Origin: Streptomyces glaucescens
GTDB lineage: Bacteria; Actinomycetota; Actinomycetes; Streptomycetales; Streptomycetaceae
Direction of reading: 5' to 3'
DNA length: 44,244 nucleotides
Assembly (NCBI RefSeq): GCF_002154375.1
Contig: NZ_MUND01000147.1
Span: 1 to 44,244 of the forward strand
The notes under the pieces are model-generated. The model worked only from the letters and a program-made list of their open reading frames with translations, had not been told where the DNA came from and made no database searches. Shown one piece after another: positions 25,133 through 34,197 of this stretch (position 1 is its first letter; the number at the start of each line of letters is the position of its first letter). A program made the position numbers and the translations under genes.

Positions 25133-25495
25133 ATGCTGATCGGGGAGCTGAGCCGGCGGACCGGGGTGAACCCGCACCAACTGCGGTACTACGAGGCGCA
25201 GGGCCTGCTGGTGCCCGACCGCGGCGACAACGGCTACCGCGAGTACGACGACGGCGCCGTGATCACCGTGACGCAGATCAGGAGACTGCTCGACGCCGGG
25301 TTGTCGACCCAGGAGATCGGGTATCTGCAGCCGTGCGTCTCCGGCGCGGCCCCCGATCTGAAGCCCTGCCCGGAGACCTTGGACCTCCTGCGGGCACGCA
25401 TCGCCGGGCTGGACGAGCAGATCGACACGCTCGTCCGGTCCCGCGAGACACTGCGGGAGTACCTGGCGGCCACGGAACGACGGTTGGCCGGCTAG
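25133..25495 (+). CDS. MerR-family transcriptional regulator
   Basis: This 120-aa protein has the winged-helix DNA-binding domain (MLIGELSRRTGVNPHQLRYY, EAQGLLVPDR, YREYDD), the linker ITVTQIRRLLDAGLSTQEIG, and a dimerisation coiled coil (LDLLRARIAGLDEQIDTLVR). There is no long effector domain. Cysteines at about 64 and 75 (PCVSGAAPDLKPC) lie before the coiled coil, where a small-molecule or redox signal could be sensed. ATG at 25133 follows AAGGAG-like sequence. It most likely controls the divergent dehydrogenase gene through the dyad between them. Confidence 0.9.
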   Translation: MLIGELSRRTGVNPHQLRYYEAQGLLVPDRGDNGYREYDDGAVITVTQIRRLLDAGLSTQEIGYLQPCVSGAAPDLKPCPETLDLLRARIAGLDEQIDTLVRSRETLREYLAATERRLAG

Positions 25496-25692
25496 GTGTC
25501 GTCGCGGTTGCGGGCCGGGGTGCATGGCGTGGCATGCCGGTCCCAACACTGAGCAAGTGGCCGTCGGAGCCGGAGCGCAACGTCCCGTGCAGCTACCGTG
25601 AGAGGCGCTCGAACCGGTTGCGTCGGTGATCTTCGGTTGCGTAGTGTCCCGAACGTCGCGGAGCGCGGCGGGACCAGAGAGTGGGCAGACAG

Positions 25693-26550
25693 ATGCAGCC
25701 GACCTTCGTGCTGGTGCACGGCGCGTTCGCGAACTCCTTCTCCTTCGCGCCGCTCCAGGCGGAACTCGGCCTGCTCGGGCACCGGTCGGTCGCCGTCGAC
25801 CTCCCCGGCCACGGCTTCGGCGCGACCTACCTGAGGGCCTACCAGGCGCCGCAGGATCTCGAAGGCCTCGCCACCGCGCCCGGTTCGATCAAGGGCGTCA
25901 CCCTCGCCGACAACGCCGCCCACCTGATCGGGATCCTGGAACGGGCCAAGGAGAACGGGCCGGTGATCCTCGTCTCGCACAGCCGTGGCGGCGTCACGGC
26001 CACCGCGGCGGCCAACGCCCGGCCCGACCTGATCGACCGCCTCGTCTACGTCGCGGCCTGGTGCCCGGTCGACCTCGACGTCAACGACTACTACGCCGAG
26101 CCGGAGATGGCCACGGTCGACACCGCCTCGGTGGGCCGCGCCATGGCCGGGAACCCCGCCGAACTCGGCCTGCTGCGCGTCAACTTCCGCACCGCGGACC
26201 CGGACGCCCTCGCGGCCCTGAAGGCGGCCTTCTTCGCCGACGGCACCGACGAGGAGTTCCTGACCTTCCTGAACACCTTCCAGCCCGACGAGAACCTGGA
26301 CGTCGGCACCTCCGCCGACCGGGCGCAGGCCGCGACCTGGGGGACCATCCCGAAGACCTACGTCCGGCTGGCCGGCGACGCGAGTCTGCCGCTAGCCCTG
26401 CAGGACCGGCTGATCCGCGAGGGCAACGCGCTGACCCCGGACAACCCGTACGACGTCCGCACACTCGAGGGCAGCCACCTCAAGTGGCTGACCGACCCGG
26501 CCCCGGCGGCCCGGGTACTGGGCGAACTCGCCTCCCTGACACCCGCCTGA
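25693..26550 (+). CDS. Alpha/beta-hydrolase
   Basis: This 285-aa protein has the alpha/beta-hydrolase order: oxyanion-loop FVLVHGAFANSFSF (HG at 9-10), nucleophile elbow S95-H-S97-R-G-G (S97), and a C-terminal EGSHLKW supplying the catalytic His. The start NSFSF and a lid region rich in Asp/Tyr (DLDVNDYYAEPEMATVD) resemble the plant-esterase/hydroxynitrile-lyase-like group common in Streptomyces. Substrate unknown, cytosolic. The ATG at 25693 aligns better than an in-frame GTG at 25681. It stands alone between the MerR gene and the acetyltransferase. Confidence 0.88.
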   Translation: MQPTFVLVHGAFANSFSFAPLQAELGLLGHRSVAVDLPGHGFGATYLRAYQAPQDLEGLATAPGSIKGVTLADNAAHLIGILERAKENGPVILVSHSRGGVTATAAANARPDLIDRLVYVAAWCPVDLDVNDYYAEPEMATVDTASVGRAMAGNPAELGLLRVNFRTADPDALAALKAAFFADGTDEEFLTFLNTFQPDENLDVGTSADRAQAATWGTIPKTYVRLAGDASLPLALQDRLIREGNALTPDNPYDVRTLEGSHLKWLTDPAPAARVLGELASLTPA

Positions 26551-26616
26551 TCACCCCTGCTCGCGCACCCGAAATGCGTTGTACGGCCCCACGGCGCTGC
26601 GAGAGCATCCGGAGGC

Positions 26617-27198
26617 ATGGAACAGCCTGCCGGCACACTCCGTGCCGACCAAGTCGTACTGCGCCGATGGCGTGTGACCGATCTCGACGCCCTGGAACGG
26701 GCGATCGGTGAATCCGTGGACCACCTCCTGCCGTGGTTGCCCTGGGCGGCGGGCCACAGCAGGAGGCAGACCGCCGACTTCCTGGCCCGCAGCCATGACG
26801 AGTGGGAGACCGGGCAGGCCTTCGGCTACGCGATCACCTCGGGTGCCGCGCTGACCGGCAGTTGTGGCCTGCACCGCCGTGTCGGCGCGGGAGGACTCGA
26901 CATCGGCTACTGGATCCACCCGCGCTGGACAGGGCGAGGCCTCGTGACCATGGCTGCGGCGGCTCTCGTCGATCAGGGCTCCCGGCTGGCGGGCATCGAC
27001 CGCATCGAGATCCATCACGATGCCGCCAACCCCGCCAGCGGGGCCGTTGCCCGCCGCCTGGGTTTCACCGAGATCGAACACCGGCCGGCGCCGGAGCCGC
27101 TGTCCGCTCCCGGCGAGTCGGGCACTGACGTCATCTGGCGCCTGACGGTGGACCAATGGCGGGCGAGGACGTCCGAGCAGGCTCGACGAGCGGGCTGA
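26617..27198 (+). CDS. GNAT N-acetyltransferase, RimJ/RimL type
   Basis: This 193-aa protein begins with the LRADQVVLRRWRVTDLDALE strand-helix typical of the RimJ/RimL branch, has WLPWAAGHSRRQTADFLAR, the beta-4/beta-5 core DIGYWIHPRWTGRGLVTMAA (acetyl-CoA loop around R-x-x-G-R-G) and ends IEIHHDAANPASGAVARRLG. Transfers acetyl from acetyl-CoA to an amine; target not predictable. ATG at 26617 lies very close to a GGAGG, 1 nt away, so initiation may be inefficient. Confidence 0.88.
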   Translation: MEQPAGTLRADQVVLRRWRVTDLDALERAIGESVDHLLPWLPWAAGHSRRQTADFLARSHDEWETGQAFGYAITSGAALTGSCGLHRRVGAGGLDIGYWIHPRWTGRGLVTMAAAALVDQGSRLAGIDRIEIHHDAANPASGAVARRLGFTEIEHRPAPEPLSAPGESGTDVIWRLTVDQWRARTSEQARRAG

Positions 27199-27225
27199 GC
27201 GGGGGCGCCGCGCGGCCTCCTGGTC

Positions 27226-28260
27226 TCATGGGCCGCGGGGCCGGGCGTCCCCGCCGTCTCCGGCCCCCGGCGGGCCGTTGCGGTCGGTCGGCGGGCGGCC
27301 GGGCGGGGCCTCGCCCGCGGTGAGGTGCTCGAGGACCTCGACCAGTTCCTGGCAGGCCAGCTCCACCGAGCGCCGGGTGTTGTGCTGCTCGATGATGACG
27401 GCCGACAGCAGCAGGGAGGTCAGGGCCATGGAGCCGTTGAAGACCTGGAGTTTGATCATCACCTCCGTGCGCGTCAGGTCCACGAAGGGGCCGCTGCCGT
27501 CGGTGGCCGCGACGGTGGCCAGCACGGAGGCGAACAGGGCGCACAGCACGCTGCCCGCCAGCTGGAACCGCAGCGCCGCCCAGATCAGCAACGGGTAGAT
27601 GAGATAGAGCAGGCTCAGCTCGCTCTGCGTGGCCAGCGGGATGATGGCGCAGGCCGCGACGAACAGGACCAGGGCCTCCTTCCAGCGCGCCGGGTCGGGT
27701 GTCCGGTGTGCCTCGCTCAGCAGCAGCAGAGCCGGGGTGACCAGCAGCACCCCCATCGCGTCACCCACCCACCACGCCAGCCACACCGGCCAGAAGCCGT
27801 CCGTGCCGAGTTTGCCGGTGAGGACCAGCAGGCCGACGCCCACCGTGGAGCTGATCAGCATCGCGGCCAGCGCTCCGAGGAAGACCAGGGCGACGCCGTC
27901 CCGTAACCGGCTCAGACCCGTCCGGAAGCCCACCTTGCGCAGCATGAGGTAGGCGCAGACGGGGGCGACGGTGTTCCCGGCTATGTTGCCGAGCACGGCG
28001 GGCCGCAGCGGAGCGAGGGACAGGACGACGAAGAAGGCTCCGAGTGCGATGCCCGGCCAACAGCGCAGGCCGAAGACGAACAGGGCGGCCAGGGCGACGC
28101 CGGTGGGCGGCCAGATGGGGGTGAAGACCGCGTCCCCGACCACGAGCTGGCGAAGCAGGCCCAGCCGTCCCGCCGCGTAGTAGCAGGCGGCCACGGCCAG
28201 CGTCTGGAATCCGTAGACGATCGCTCGGCGCCGATCAGGGGTACGCACCACAGTAGCCAT
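27226..28260 (-). CDS. MASE1-domain integral membrane sensor without an output domain
   Basis: This 344-aa protein is almost entirely membrane, with about eight hydrophobic helices, starting FQTLAVAACYYAAGRLGLL, with the MASE1 hallmark FTPIWPPTGVALAALFVFG and WPGIALGAF. After the last span only about 60 polar residues follow (short helix RSVELACQELVEVLEHL, then Pro/Gly/Asp-rich tail), where MASE1 proteins normally carry a kinase, GGDEF or phosphatase domain. The SpoIIE-type phosphatase gene lies 60 nt upstream on the same strand and may supply the output separately. The ATG at 28260 follows an in-frame GTG at 28263. Confidence 0.85.
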   Translation of the reverse strand: MATVVRTPDRRRAIVYGFQTLAVAACYYAAGRLGLLRQLVVGDAVFTPIWPPTGVALAALFVFGLRCWPGIALGAFFVVLSLAPLRPAVLGNIAGNTVAPVCAYLMLRKVGFRTGLSRLRDGVALVFLGALAAMLISSTVGVGLLVLTGKLGTDGFWPVWLAWWVGDAMGVLLVTPALLLLSEAHRTPDPARWKEALVLFVAACAIIPLATQSELSLLYLIYPLLIWAALRFQLAGSVLCALFASVLATVAATDGSGPFVDLTRTEVMIKLQVFNGSMALTSLLLSAVIIEQHNTRRSVELACQELVEVLEHLTAGEAPPGRPPTDRNGPPGAGDGGDARPRGP

Positions 28261-28320
28261 CACACACCGGGACGGGCCGTTCGGCGAGGCGGTGGCGCCT
28301 GTCGGACGCCCTTCGGCTGA

Positions 28321-29154
28321 TCAAGGCGAGTGAGGGGCGGGTCTCTCGCGGCCCACGACGAGGACGGCGGCGTCGTCCGTGTGTCCCACCCGTTCGGCGC
28401 CCTTGATCACCGCGGTGGCCAGCGAGGTCGCCTCCAGGCCGGCGACGGCGGCGACGCCCGCCAGCCGCACGACCTGGTCGAGGCCCTCGTCCAGGCTCAG
28501 CGCGGGTCCCTCCACCACCCCGTCGGTGACCAGCACGAAGACGTCGCCCGCGAAGAGGCGGTGCTCGGTCACCGGGTACGTGATCTCCGGAAGTACGCCG
28601 AGGGGCGGTCCGCCCTCGTCCTCGGCGAGGCCCGAGCGGCCGTCTGCCGTGGCCCAGACGATCGGTATGTGTCCGGCCCGCGCGCTCTGCAGCACTCCGG
28701 TCGACGGGTCGAGGCGGATGAAGGTGCACGTCGCGAAGAGGTCGGTGCCCAGGGAGAGCAACAGGTTGTTGATGCGGGTGAGGAGTTCGCCCGGCTCGCT
28801 CGTGACGGAGGCGAGGGCACGCAGTCCGACCCGTACCTGCCCCATGAAGGCGGCCGCCTCGATGTTGTGTCCCTGGACGTCGCCGATGGACAGCCCGACG
28901 CAGCCGTCGGGCATCGTGAAGGCGTCGTACCAGTCCCCTCCCACGCTGAGGGCGTGGTGGGCGGGCTGGTACTCGACGGCCAGCCGGAACCCGGGGACCC
29001 TCGGCAGGCTGGTGGGGAGCATGCCCTGCTGGAGGGCGACGGCCAGCTCCACCCGTGACCGCTGGAGTTCCGCGCGCTCCCGGGCCTGCGCGGTCAGCGC
29101 GCCGAGCCTGGCGAGCAGCTCGTCACCGTCGTCGGTCGGGTGCTTCCGGGTCAT
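28321..29154 (-). CDS. SpoIIE-type PP2C serine/threonine phosphatase
   Basis: This 277-aa protein has a short N-terminal coiled coil (about 10-45, LTAQARERAELQRSRVELAV) followed by a SpoIIE/RsbU phosphatase domain. The metal-binding acidic residues are seen in VGGDWYDAF, IGDVQGHNIEAAAFMGQVR, VTDGVVEGP and HTDDAAVLVV. Such enzymes dephosphorylate STAS-domain anti-anti-sigma factors. No sensor domain is fused, and the downstream MASE1 protein may be its membrane sensor. Divergent from the ion-channel gene across an A/T-rich region. Confidence 0.9.
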   Translation of the reverse strand: MTRKHPTDDGDELLARLGALTAQARERAELQRSRVELAVALQQGMLPTSLPRVPGFRLAVEYQPAHHALSVGGDWYDAFTMPDGCVGLSIGDVQGHNIEAAAFMGQVRVGLRALASVTSEPGELLTRINNLLLSLGTDLFATCTFIRLDPSTGVLQSARAGHIPIVWATADGRSGLAEDEGGPPLGVLPEITYPVTEHRLFAGDVFVLVTDGVVEGPALSLDEGLDQVVRLAGVAAVAGLEATSLATAVIKGAERVGHTDDAAVLVVGRERPAPHSP

Positions 29155-29440
29155 CGATCACTCCGGCCAGGTCAGTGGCCCTCTTCGGGTGAGGAAGATT
29201 GCGGTGGACATCTGGGTGGCTATGAAATGTCGTATCAAAATTCGAAATTCTACCCGGGAGCGGGCGCTTCGGCGCGCTGAGCGCGGCGGCGGTGATCTGC
29301 TCGATGGTGTGAAAAGGAGGACGATCCTCCTCCGTCCGGGCGGTCGGGTCAGCACACTGCTGGTTCTGATGTGGGTGGCCGCGCGTGCCGGGGAGGCGCC
29401 GGGCCACCGCGACCGCACGTACGGCGAGAGGGGGAACAGG
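29155..29440. promoter_or_regulatory. A/T-rich divergent region between the phosphatase and the ion channel genes
   Basis: Positions 29192-29254 are far richer in A/T than the surroundings and include AAAATTCGAAATTC (29237-29250), with a short AATT-CGA-AATT inverted repeat. This is a likely promoter/operator for one or both flanking genes. No unequivocal -35/-10 could be chosen. The rest of the 286 nt has no coding-like frame. Confidence 0.45.
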
Positions 29441-31339
29441 GTGGCGCCGCGGCGTACTCCACTCGGAGAGAGGTTCCGCTACTGGTTCGACAGCACGCTG
29501 GCCCGCGGCGCCCCGGCGCTGGTGGGCTGGCTGGCCCTGCTGTGCCTGGCGGTCGTGGTGCCGGCCAGCGCGGTGGTGGTGTGGACCGACCCGCAGGCTC
29601 CGGCCTCCCTCGGCGGCCGGCTGACCCAGGTGTGGCGGCTCACCGGCGAGACGCTGCGGCTGGGCGGTGCCACCGGGGCGCCGCTCAGAGTGGTGCTGAC
29701 CGTGCTGCTCGCCCTCGTCGCGCTGCTGTACGTCTCCACGCTCGTCGGCCTGATCACCACGGCCCTGACCGAGCGGCTCATCGCGCTGCGCCGGGGCCGT
29801 TCCACGGTCCTGGAACGCGGGCACGCCGTGGTACTCGGCTGGTCCGAGCAGGTTTTCACGGTGGTGGGTGAGCTGGTCGCCGCCAACGCCAACCGGCGGG
29901 GCGCGGCGGTCGCCCTGCTGGCCGACCGCGACAAGACCGTGATGGAGGAGGCGCTGAACACCAAGACGGGGCCGGGCGGCCGGACCCGGCTGATCTGCCG
30001 CAGCGGTCCCCCCACCGACCCCGCGGTCCTCGCCCTGACCAACCCGGCCGAGGCCGGTGTCGTGCTGGTCCTGCCCCACGACGAGCCCGACGCCGACGCC
30101 CAGGTCGTCAAGACGCTGCTGGCCTTACGGGCGGCGCTGCCCGACCGTGACGCGGGACCGCCCGTCGTCGCCGCGCTGCGCGACGACCGCTACCGGCTGG
30201 CGGCGTCCCTCGCCGCCGGTCCGAGCGGCATCGTCCTGGAGAGCGACACCGTCACCGCCGCCCTGATCGTGCAGGCCGCCCGCCGCCCCGGCCTCTCCCT
30301 CGTCCACCGGGAACTGCTCGACTTCGCCGGGGACGAGTTCTACCTGACCACCGAACCGTCCCTGGTCGGAAGCCTGTTCGGCGACGCGCTGCTGTCGTAC
30401 ACCACATCGAGCGTCGTCGGACTGATGCGAGGCCACGTCCCCCTGCTCAGCCCGCCGCCGAACACGCCGATCGGCCCGGGCGACCTGCTCGTCGTCATCT
30501 CCCGCGACGACGACACCGTACGGCTGGACGACTGCTCCCACCTGGTGGAGAAGACGGCGATGGCGAGCGAGCAGCCGCCTCCCGAGCGGCCGGAGCGGGT
30601 GCTCCTGCTCGGCTGGAACCGGCGGGCGTCCCTCGTCATCGACCAGTTGCGCCGCTGCGCCCGCCCCGGCTCGGCCGTCGACGTGATCGCGGAGAACGGA
30701 GAGGTCACCCCCCAGGAGGTCGACGACGCCGACCGGGAAGCCGGAACGGGGCTCACGCTGACCCTGCGCCGGGGCGACGTCACCTGCCCCGAAACCCTGC
30801 GCGGCCTGGAGATCGCCGCGTACGACAGCGTCATCGTGCTCGGCCGGGACCCGGCCCCCGGCCACTCGTCGGACGAACCCGACATGCGCACCCTCGTGAC
30901 CCTGCTGCTCCTGCGCCGGCTGGAGCGGGCCGCGGGACGTGAGCTGCCCGTGGTCACCGAGCTGATCGACGACCGCAACCGGGCGCTGGCTCCCATCAGC
31001 CCCGGAGCCGACGTCATCATCAGCGGCAAGCTGATCGGCCTGCTGATGGCGCAGATCTCCCAGAACCGGCACCTGGCGGCGGTGTTCGAGGAGCTGTTCT
31101 CCGCCGAGGGCAGCGGGGTCCACCTGAGACCGGCGACCGACTACGTGCTGCCGGAACACGAGACGCCGTTCGCCACGGTCGTGGCCGCGGCCCGGCTCAG
31201 GGGCGAGTGCGCCATCGGCTACCGGAGCCACGACGACGCGTCCACCGGCCCCGGGTACGGCGTCCGGATCAACCCGCCCAAGACCGAGCGCCGCCGCTGG
31301 GGCGCGCGGGACGAGGTCGTGGTCGTCGGCCGGGACTGA
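29441..31339 (+). CDS. CASTOR/POLLUX-related putative ion channel with two RCK-like domains
   Basis: This 632-aa protein has two membrane helices near the N terminus (about 25-48 and 83-107: VGWLALLCLAVVVPASAVVV; VVLTVLLALVALLYVSTLVG), then two NAD-binding/RCK-like regulatory domains, each starting with a Rossmann-type strand: AVVLGWSEQVFTVVGELVAA near 125 and RVLLLGWNRRASLVIDQLRR near 388. No TVGYG potassium filter is present, as in the plant CASTOR/POLLUX channels and their bacterial relatives. The GTG at 29441 follows GAGAGGGGG; upstream in-frame starts would add a non-conserved stretch. Ion and ligand are not predictable. Probably monocistronic. Confidence 0.85.
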   Translation: MAPRRTPLGERFRYWFDSTLARGAPALVGWLALLCLAVVVPASAVVVWTDPQAPASLGGRLTQVWRLTGETLRLGGATGAPLRVVLTVLLALVALLYVSTLVGLITTALTERLIALRRGRSTVLERGHAVVLGWSEQVFTVVGELVAANANRRGAAVALLADRDKTVMEEALNTKTGPGGRTRLICRSGPPTDPAVLALTNPAEAGVVLVLPHDEPDADAQVVKTLLALRAALPDRDAGPPVVAALRDDRYRLAASLAAGPSGIVLESDTVTAALIVQAARRPGLSLVHRELLDFAGDEFYLTTEPSLVGSLFGDALLSYTTSSVVGLMRGHVPLLSPPPNTPIGPGDLLVVISRDDDTVRLDDCSHLVEKTAMASEQPPPERPERVLLLGWNRRASLVIDQLRRCARPGSAVDVIAENGEVTPQEVDDADREAGTGLTLTLRRGDVTCPETLRGLEIAAYDSVIVLGRDPAPGHSSDEPDMRTLVTLLLLRRLERAAGRELPVVTELIDDRNRALAPISPGADVIISGKLIGLLMAQISQNRHLAAVFEELFSAEGSGVHLRPATDYVLPEHETPFATVVAAARLRGECAIGYRSHDDASTGPGYGVRINPPKTERRRWGARDEVVVVGRD

Positions 31340-31488
31340 CGCATGGTCCAGGCGAGTCACCCGGCCACCGCCCGCCCGCACGCCTGCATGGCGCACGGCC
31401 GGGCAGACGGTATCCCGGGAAGCCGGACCGGCAGGCGCCCCGGCGGGGCAGGTTGGCCGCCGGCCTGAGGCGCGAGGAGACGCAGACG

Positions 31489-32451
31489 ATGGGGACGGCC
31501 GTACACGTTCCGCAGACGCGGGACATGATCGGGGAGGAACTGTCCGGCGACGAGGCCTTCACCGCGTTGCGCCACTACGGCGGCATCCGGCTGCTGACCG
31601 ACGCGTTCTCGCGGTTCCGGTACGCCGACGGATTCACCAACGCACGCGCCCTCGGCTTCCAGATCGTGCTCGGCATGGTGCCCTTCACCATCGCCCTCGT
31701 CGGTGTCGCCACGGCCGCCCACACCGAGAGCGTCGGGCGGATCATCGAGCTGACCCTGGGCCGGATCGTGCCCGGTGCCAGTTCGGAGGTGGTCGAGGAG
31801 GCGCTGACCGGCACCCGCCGCAGCGCCCACTCCGACATCTGGAGCACCATCGCGCTCTGGCTCGGTCTGGCGTTCTCCGTCCTCAACCTGGCCTCGGCCA
31901 TGGCCCAGGTGGAACGGGGCGCCAACCGCATCTACGGCATCGAGCGCGACCGGCCCTTCCCGGCGAAGTACGGCCGGGCACTGCTGCTCGCCTTCGCCGC
32001 GGGAGTGCCGATGGTGCTGGGCTTCCTCGTCCTGGTGGCGGGCGAGGCCGTGGGCGAGTCGACCGCCGAGGCCTTCGGCTGGTCCGGAACCGCGGTGTGG
32101 TGGGCGGCCGTGCGCGTCCCGGTGGGACTGGTCCTCGCCGTGGTCGCCTCGGCCGTCATCTTCCGCTGGTCACCGCGCCGGGACCAGCCCGGCTACACAT
32201 GGCTGGTCTTCGGTTCGGCCCTCCACCTGGTGCTGTGGGTCGGTGCCACCTGGCTGCTGGCCCTGTACGTCGAGGAGAGCGGCTCCTTCGGTGCCGTGTA
32301 CGGGCCGCTCACGGCGTTCGTGGCGCTGCTGCTCTGGGCCAACCTCACCGGCGTCGCGCTGTTCCTCGGCATCGCCTTCGCCGCACAGCTGGAGGCGGCG
32401 AGGGCAGGGCTGACCACCGCCGTACGGCCGGACCCAGGGCCGGGCGCCTGA
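31489..32451 (+). CDS. YihY/BrkB-family inner-membrane protein
   Basis: This 320-aa protein has six hydrophobic helices and the family features GFQIVLGMVPFTIALVGV at the first span, the central loop RGANRIYGIERDRPF, and the final pair SFGAVYGPLTAFVALLLWAN and LTGVALFLGIAFAAQLEAAR. The family is widespread, called ribonuclease BN-like or serum-resistance protein BrkB in error-prone annotations; its function is unsettled, with transport or lipid roles suggested. ATG at 31489 follows GAGGAGA. The gene starts 149 nt after the channel gene and ends at a strong terminator. Confidence 0.9.
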   Translation: MGTAVHVPQTRDMIGEELSGDEAFTALRHYGGIRLLTDAFSRFRYADGFTNARALGFQIVLGMVPFTIALVGVATAAHTESVGRIIELTLGRIVPGASSEVVEEALTGTRRSAHSDIWSTIALWLGLAFSVLNLASAMAQVERGANRIYGIERDRPFPAKYGRALLLAFAAGVPMVLGFLVLVAGEAVGESTAEAFGWSGTAVWWAAVRVPVGLVLAVVASAVIFRWSPRRDQPGYTWLVFGSALHLVLWVGATWLLALYVEESGSFGAVYGPLTAFVALLLWANLTGVALFLGIAFAAQLEAARAGLTTAVRPDPGPGA

Positions 32452-32491
32452 ACGGCGAGGCACCACTGCCTTCCCGTTTCCCGGCGACGAA

Positions 32492-32523
32492 GACGCCCCC
32501 TGCCGCATCCGGCAGGGGGCGTC
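32492..32523. terminator. Rho-independent-type hairpin between convergent genes
   Basis: A perfect 14-bp G/C-rich stem (GACGCCCCCTGCCG with its complement) with a CATC loop at 32506-32509 lies 40 nt after the YihY gene and 19 nt after the stop of the opposing transporter gene. It can serve both. Confidence 0.85.
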
Positions 32524-32542
32524 TCCTCGTCCGGCCGCTCGG

Positions 32543-34039
32543 TCAGAACCTGGGGCTGGGCGACTGTGCCTGGACGAGTTCCGCGGCCTCCGCCTCCGTC
32601 TCCACGCAGGGCGGGGAGCCGGCCAGCGGTTTGTTGGCGGTCTCCTTCATGCACAGGACGGCGATCACACCGATGACGGCGGCGCCCGTGGCGTAGTAGG
32701 CCGGCATCAGATTGGTGTCGAAGGCGCTGATCAGAGCGGTGATCACCAGGGGAGTCGTACCGCCGAAGAGCGACGTGGAGAGGTTGTAGGCGACCGAGAG
32801 GGAGCCGTAGCGGACCTGGGTGGGGAAGATCGCCGGAAGCGCCGAGGACATCGTGCCCAGCATCGTCACCAGGGACAGCCCGAGCAGGAGCAGGCCCACG
32901 GTGATGAGGACGACGCTGCCCTGCCGGATGAGGAGGAAGGACGGCACGGAGAGGAAGAGGAAGCCGAGCATCCCCGTCATCAGCAGCGGCTTGCGCCCGA
33001 AGCGGTCCGAGAGCCGTCCGACCTGGTTCATGACGCACATCTGGAGGACCATCACGACGAGCAGGATCAGCAGTCCGTGCGTGGTCCCGTAGCCGAGCTC
33101 GTCCGACAGGTACGTCGGCATGTACGACAGCAGCATGTAGTCCGTGATGTTGTACGCGGCGACGAGCGCGACGCACAGCAGCAGCGGCCGCCAGTAGCGG
33201 GTGAAGATCTTGCCGAGGTCACCCGTGGCGGAGGTCTCCACGGCATCGGCGGCCTCGCTCGCCCTGACCTGGCCGCCCTCCAGCTTCTGGAACGCGGGCG
33301 TCTCGTCCAGCTTCAGCCGCAGGTAGAGGCCGATGAAGCCGAGCGGGGCCGCGACCAGGAAGGGGATGCGCCAGCCCCAGTCCAGCATCTGCTGCTCGGT
33401 GAGAACGCTGGTGAGGAGCACGACGAGTCCGGAGGCGCCCACGTAGCCGGCGAGCGTGCCGACCTCCAGGAAGCTGCCGAAGAAGCCGCGCCGCTTGTCC
33501 GGCGCGTACTCCGCGATGAACGTCGAGGCGCCGCCGTACTCCCCGCCGGTGGAGAACCCCTGCACCATCCGGAAGAGGATCAGCAGGACCGGGGCCCAGA
33601 CGCCGATGCCGGCGTGCGGGGGGATGAGGCCGATCGCGAACGTTCCCACGGCCATCATGATCATGGTGATGGAGAGGATGCGCTTGCGGCCGACGCGGTC
33701 GCCGAGCGGCCCGAAGACCATTCCGCCGAGCGGACGCACCAGGAAGGCGACCGCGAAGGTCGCGAAGGAGCTGAGGAGCTGGGCCGTGTCGCTGCCGGAG
33801 GGGAAGAAGACCTTGCCGAGCGTCGCGGCGAGGTAGCTGTAGATGCCGAAGTCGTACCATTCCATCGCGTTGCCGAGGGCAGCGGCCTTCGTGGCGCGTT
33901 TCACCGCCGCCTCGTCGGTGACGGTGATGTCGCTGCGGCGCAGCCTGGGATGACGTCGCTTCTCGATCGCGCGGAAGAGCACCCGGTGGCGCCTGACCGC
34001 AGCGGGCTCCAGCGACTCGTCCTTGCCGGTCGCCGCCAT
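32543..34039 (-). CDS. MHS-family (ProP-like) major facilitator transporter
   Basis: This 498-aa protein has 12 membrane helices. Features of the metabolite:H+ symporter family include GNAMEWYDFGIYSYLAATLG at helix 1, GPLGDRVGRKRIL between helices 2 and 3, GEYGGASTFIAEYAPDKRRG, and RLSDRFGRKPLLM in the second half. Family members take up proline, glycine betaine, citrate, alpha-ketoglutarate or shikimate. The cytoplasmic N-terminal 45 residues are basic. A ProP-type coiled coil at the C terminus is not evident. Start ATG at 34039 after GAAAGGAAT. Convergent with the YihY gene and divergent from the Tat-exported protein gene. Confidence 0.92.
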   Translation of the reverse strand: MAATGKDESLEPAAVRRHRVLFRAIEKRRHPRLRRSDITVTDEAAVKRATKAAALGNAMEWYDFGIYSYLAATLGKVFFPSGSDTAQLLSSFATFAVAFLVRPLGGMVFGPLGDRVGRKRILSITMIMMAVGTFAIGLIPPHAGIGVWAPVLLILFRMVQGFSTGGEYGGASTFIAEYAPDKRRGFFGSFLEVGTLAGYVGASGLVVLLTSVLTEQQMLDWGWRIPFLVAAPLGFIGLYLRLKLDETPAFQKLEGGQVRASEAADAVETSATGDLGKIFTRYWRPLLLCVALVAAYNITDYMLLSYMPTYLSDELGYGTTHGLLILLVVMVLQMCVMNQVGRLSDRFGRKPLLMTGMLGFLFLSVPSFLLIRQGSVVLITVGLLLLGLSLVTMLGTMSSALPAIFPTQVRYGSLSVAYNLSTSLFGGTTPLVITALISAFDTNLMPAYYATGAAVIGVIAVLCMKETANKPLAGSPPCVETEAEAAELVQAQSPSPRF

Positions 34040-34197
34040 GACAGTATTCCTTTCGCCGGTGAACTACCGGCAGGTCTCCTGCACACTTCTCGCGCGCTCA
34101 AACGATCGTTGTCGCGACGCGTCGGAGGGGTCACGCACCGTAACCCCGACGTCAAGAGCGGTCCCCGCGCCCGCTGCTGAGAGAGCTGCGCGATCAT

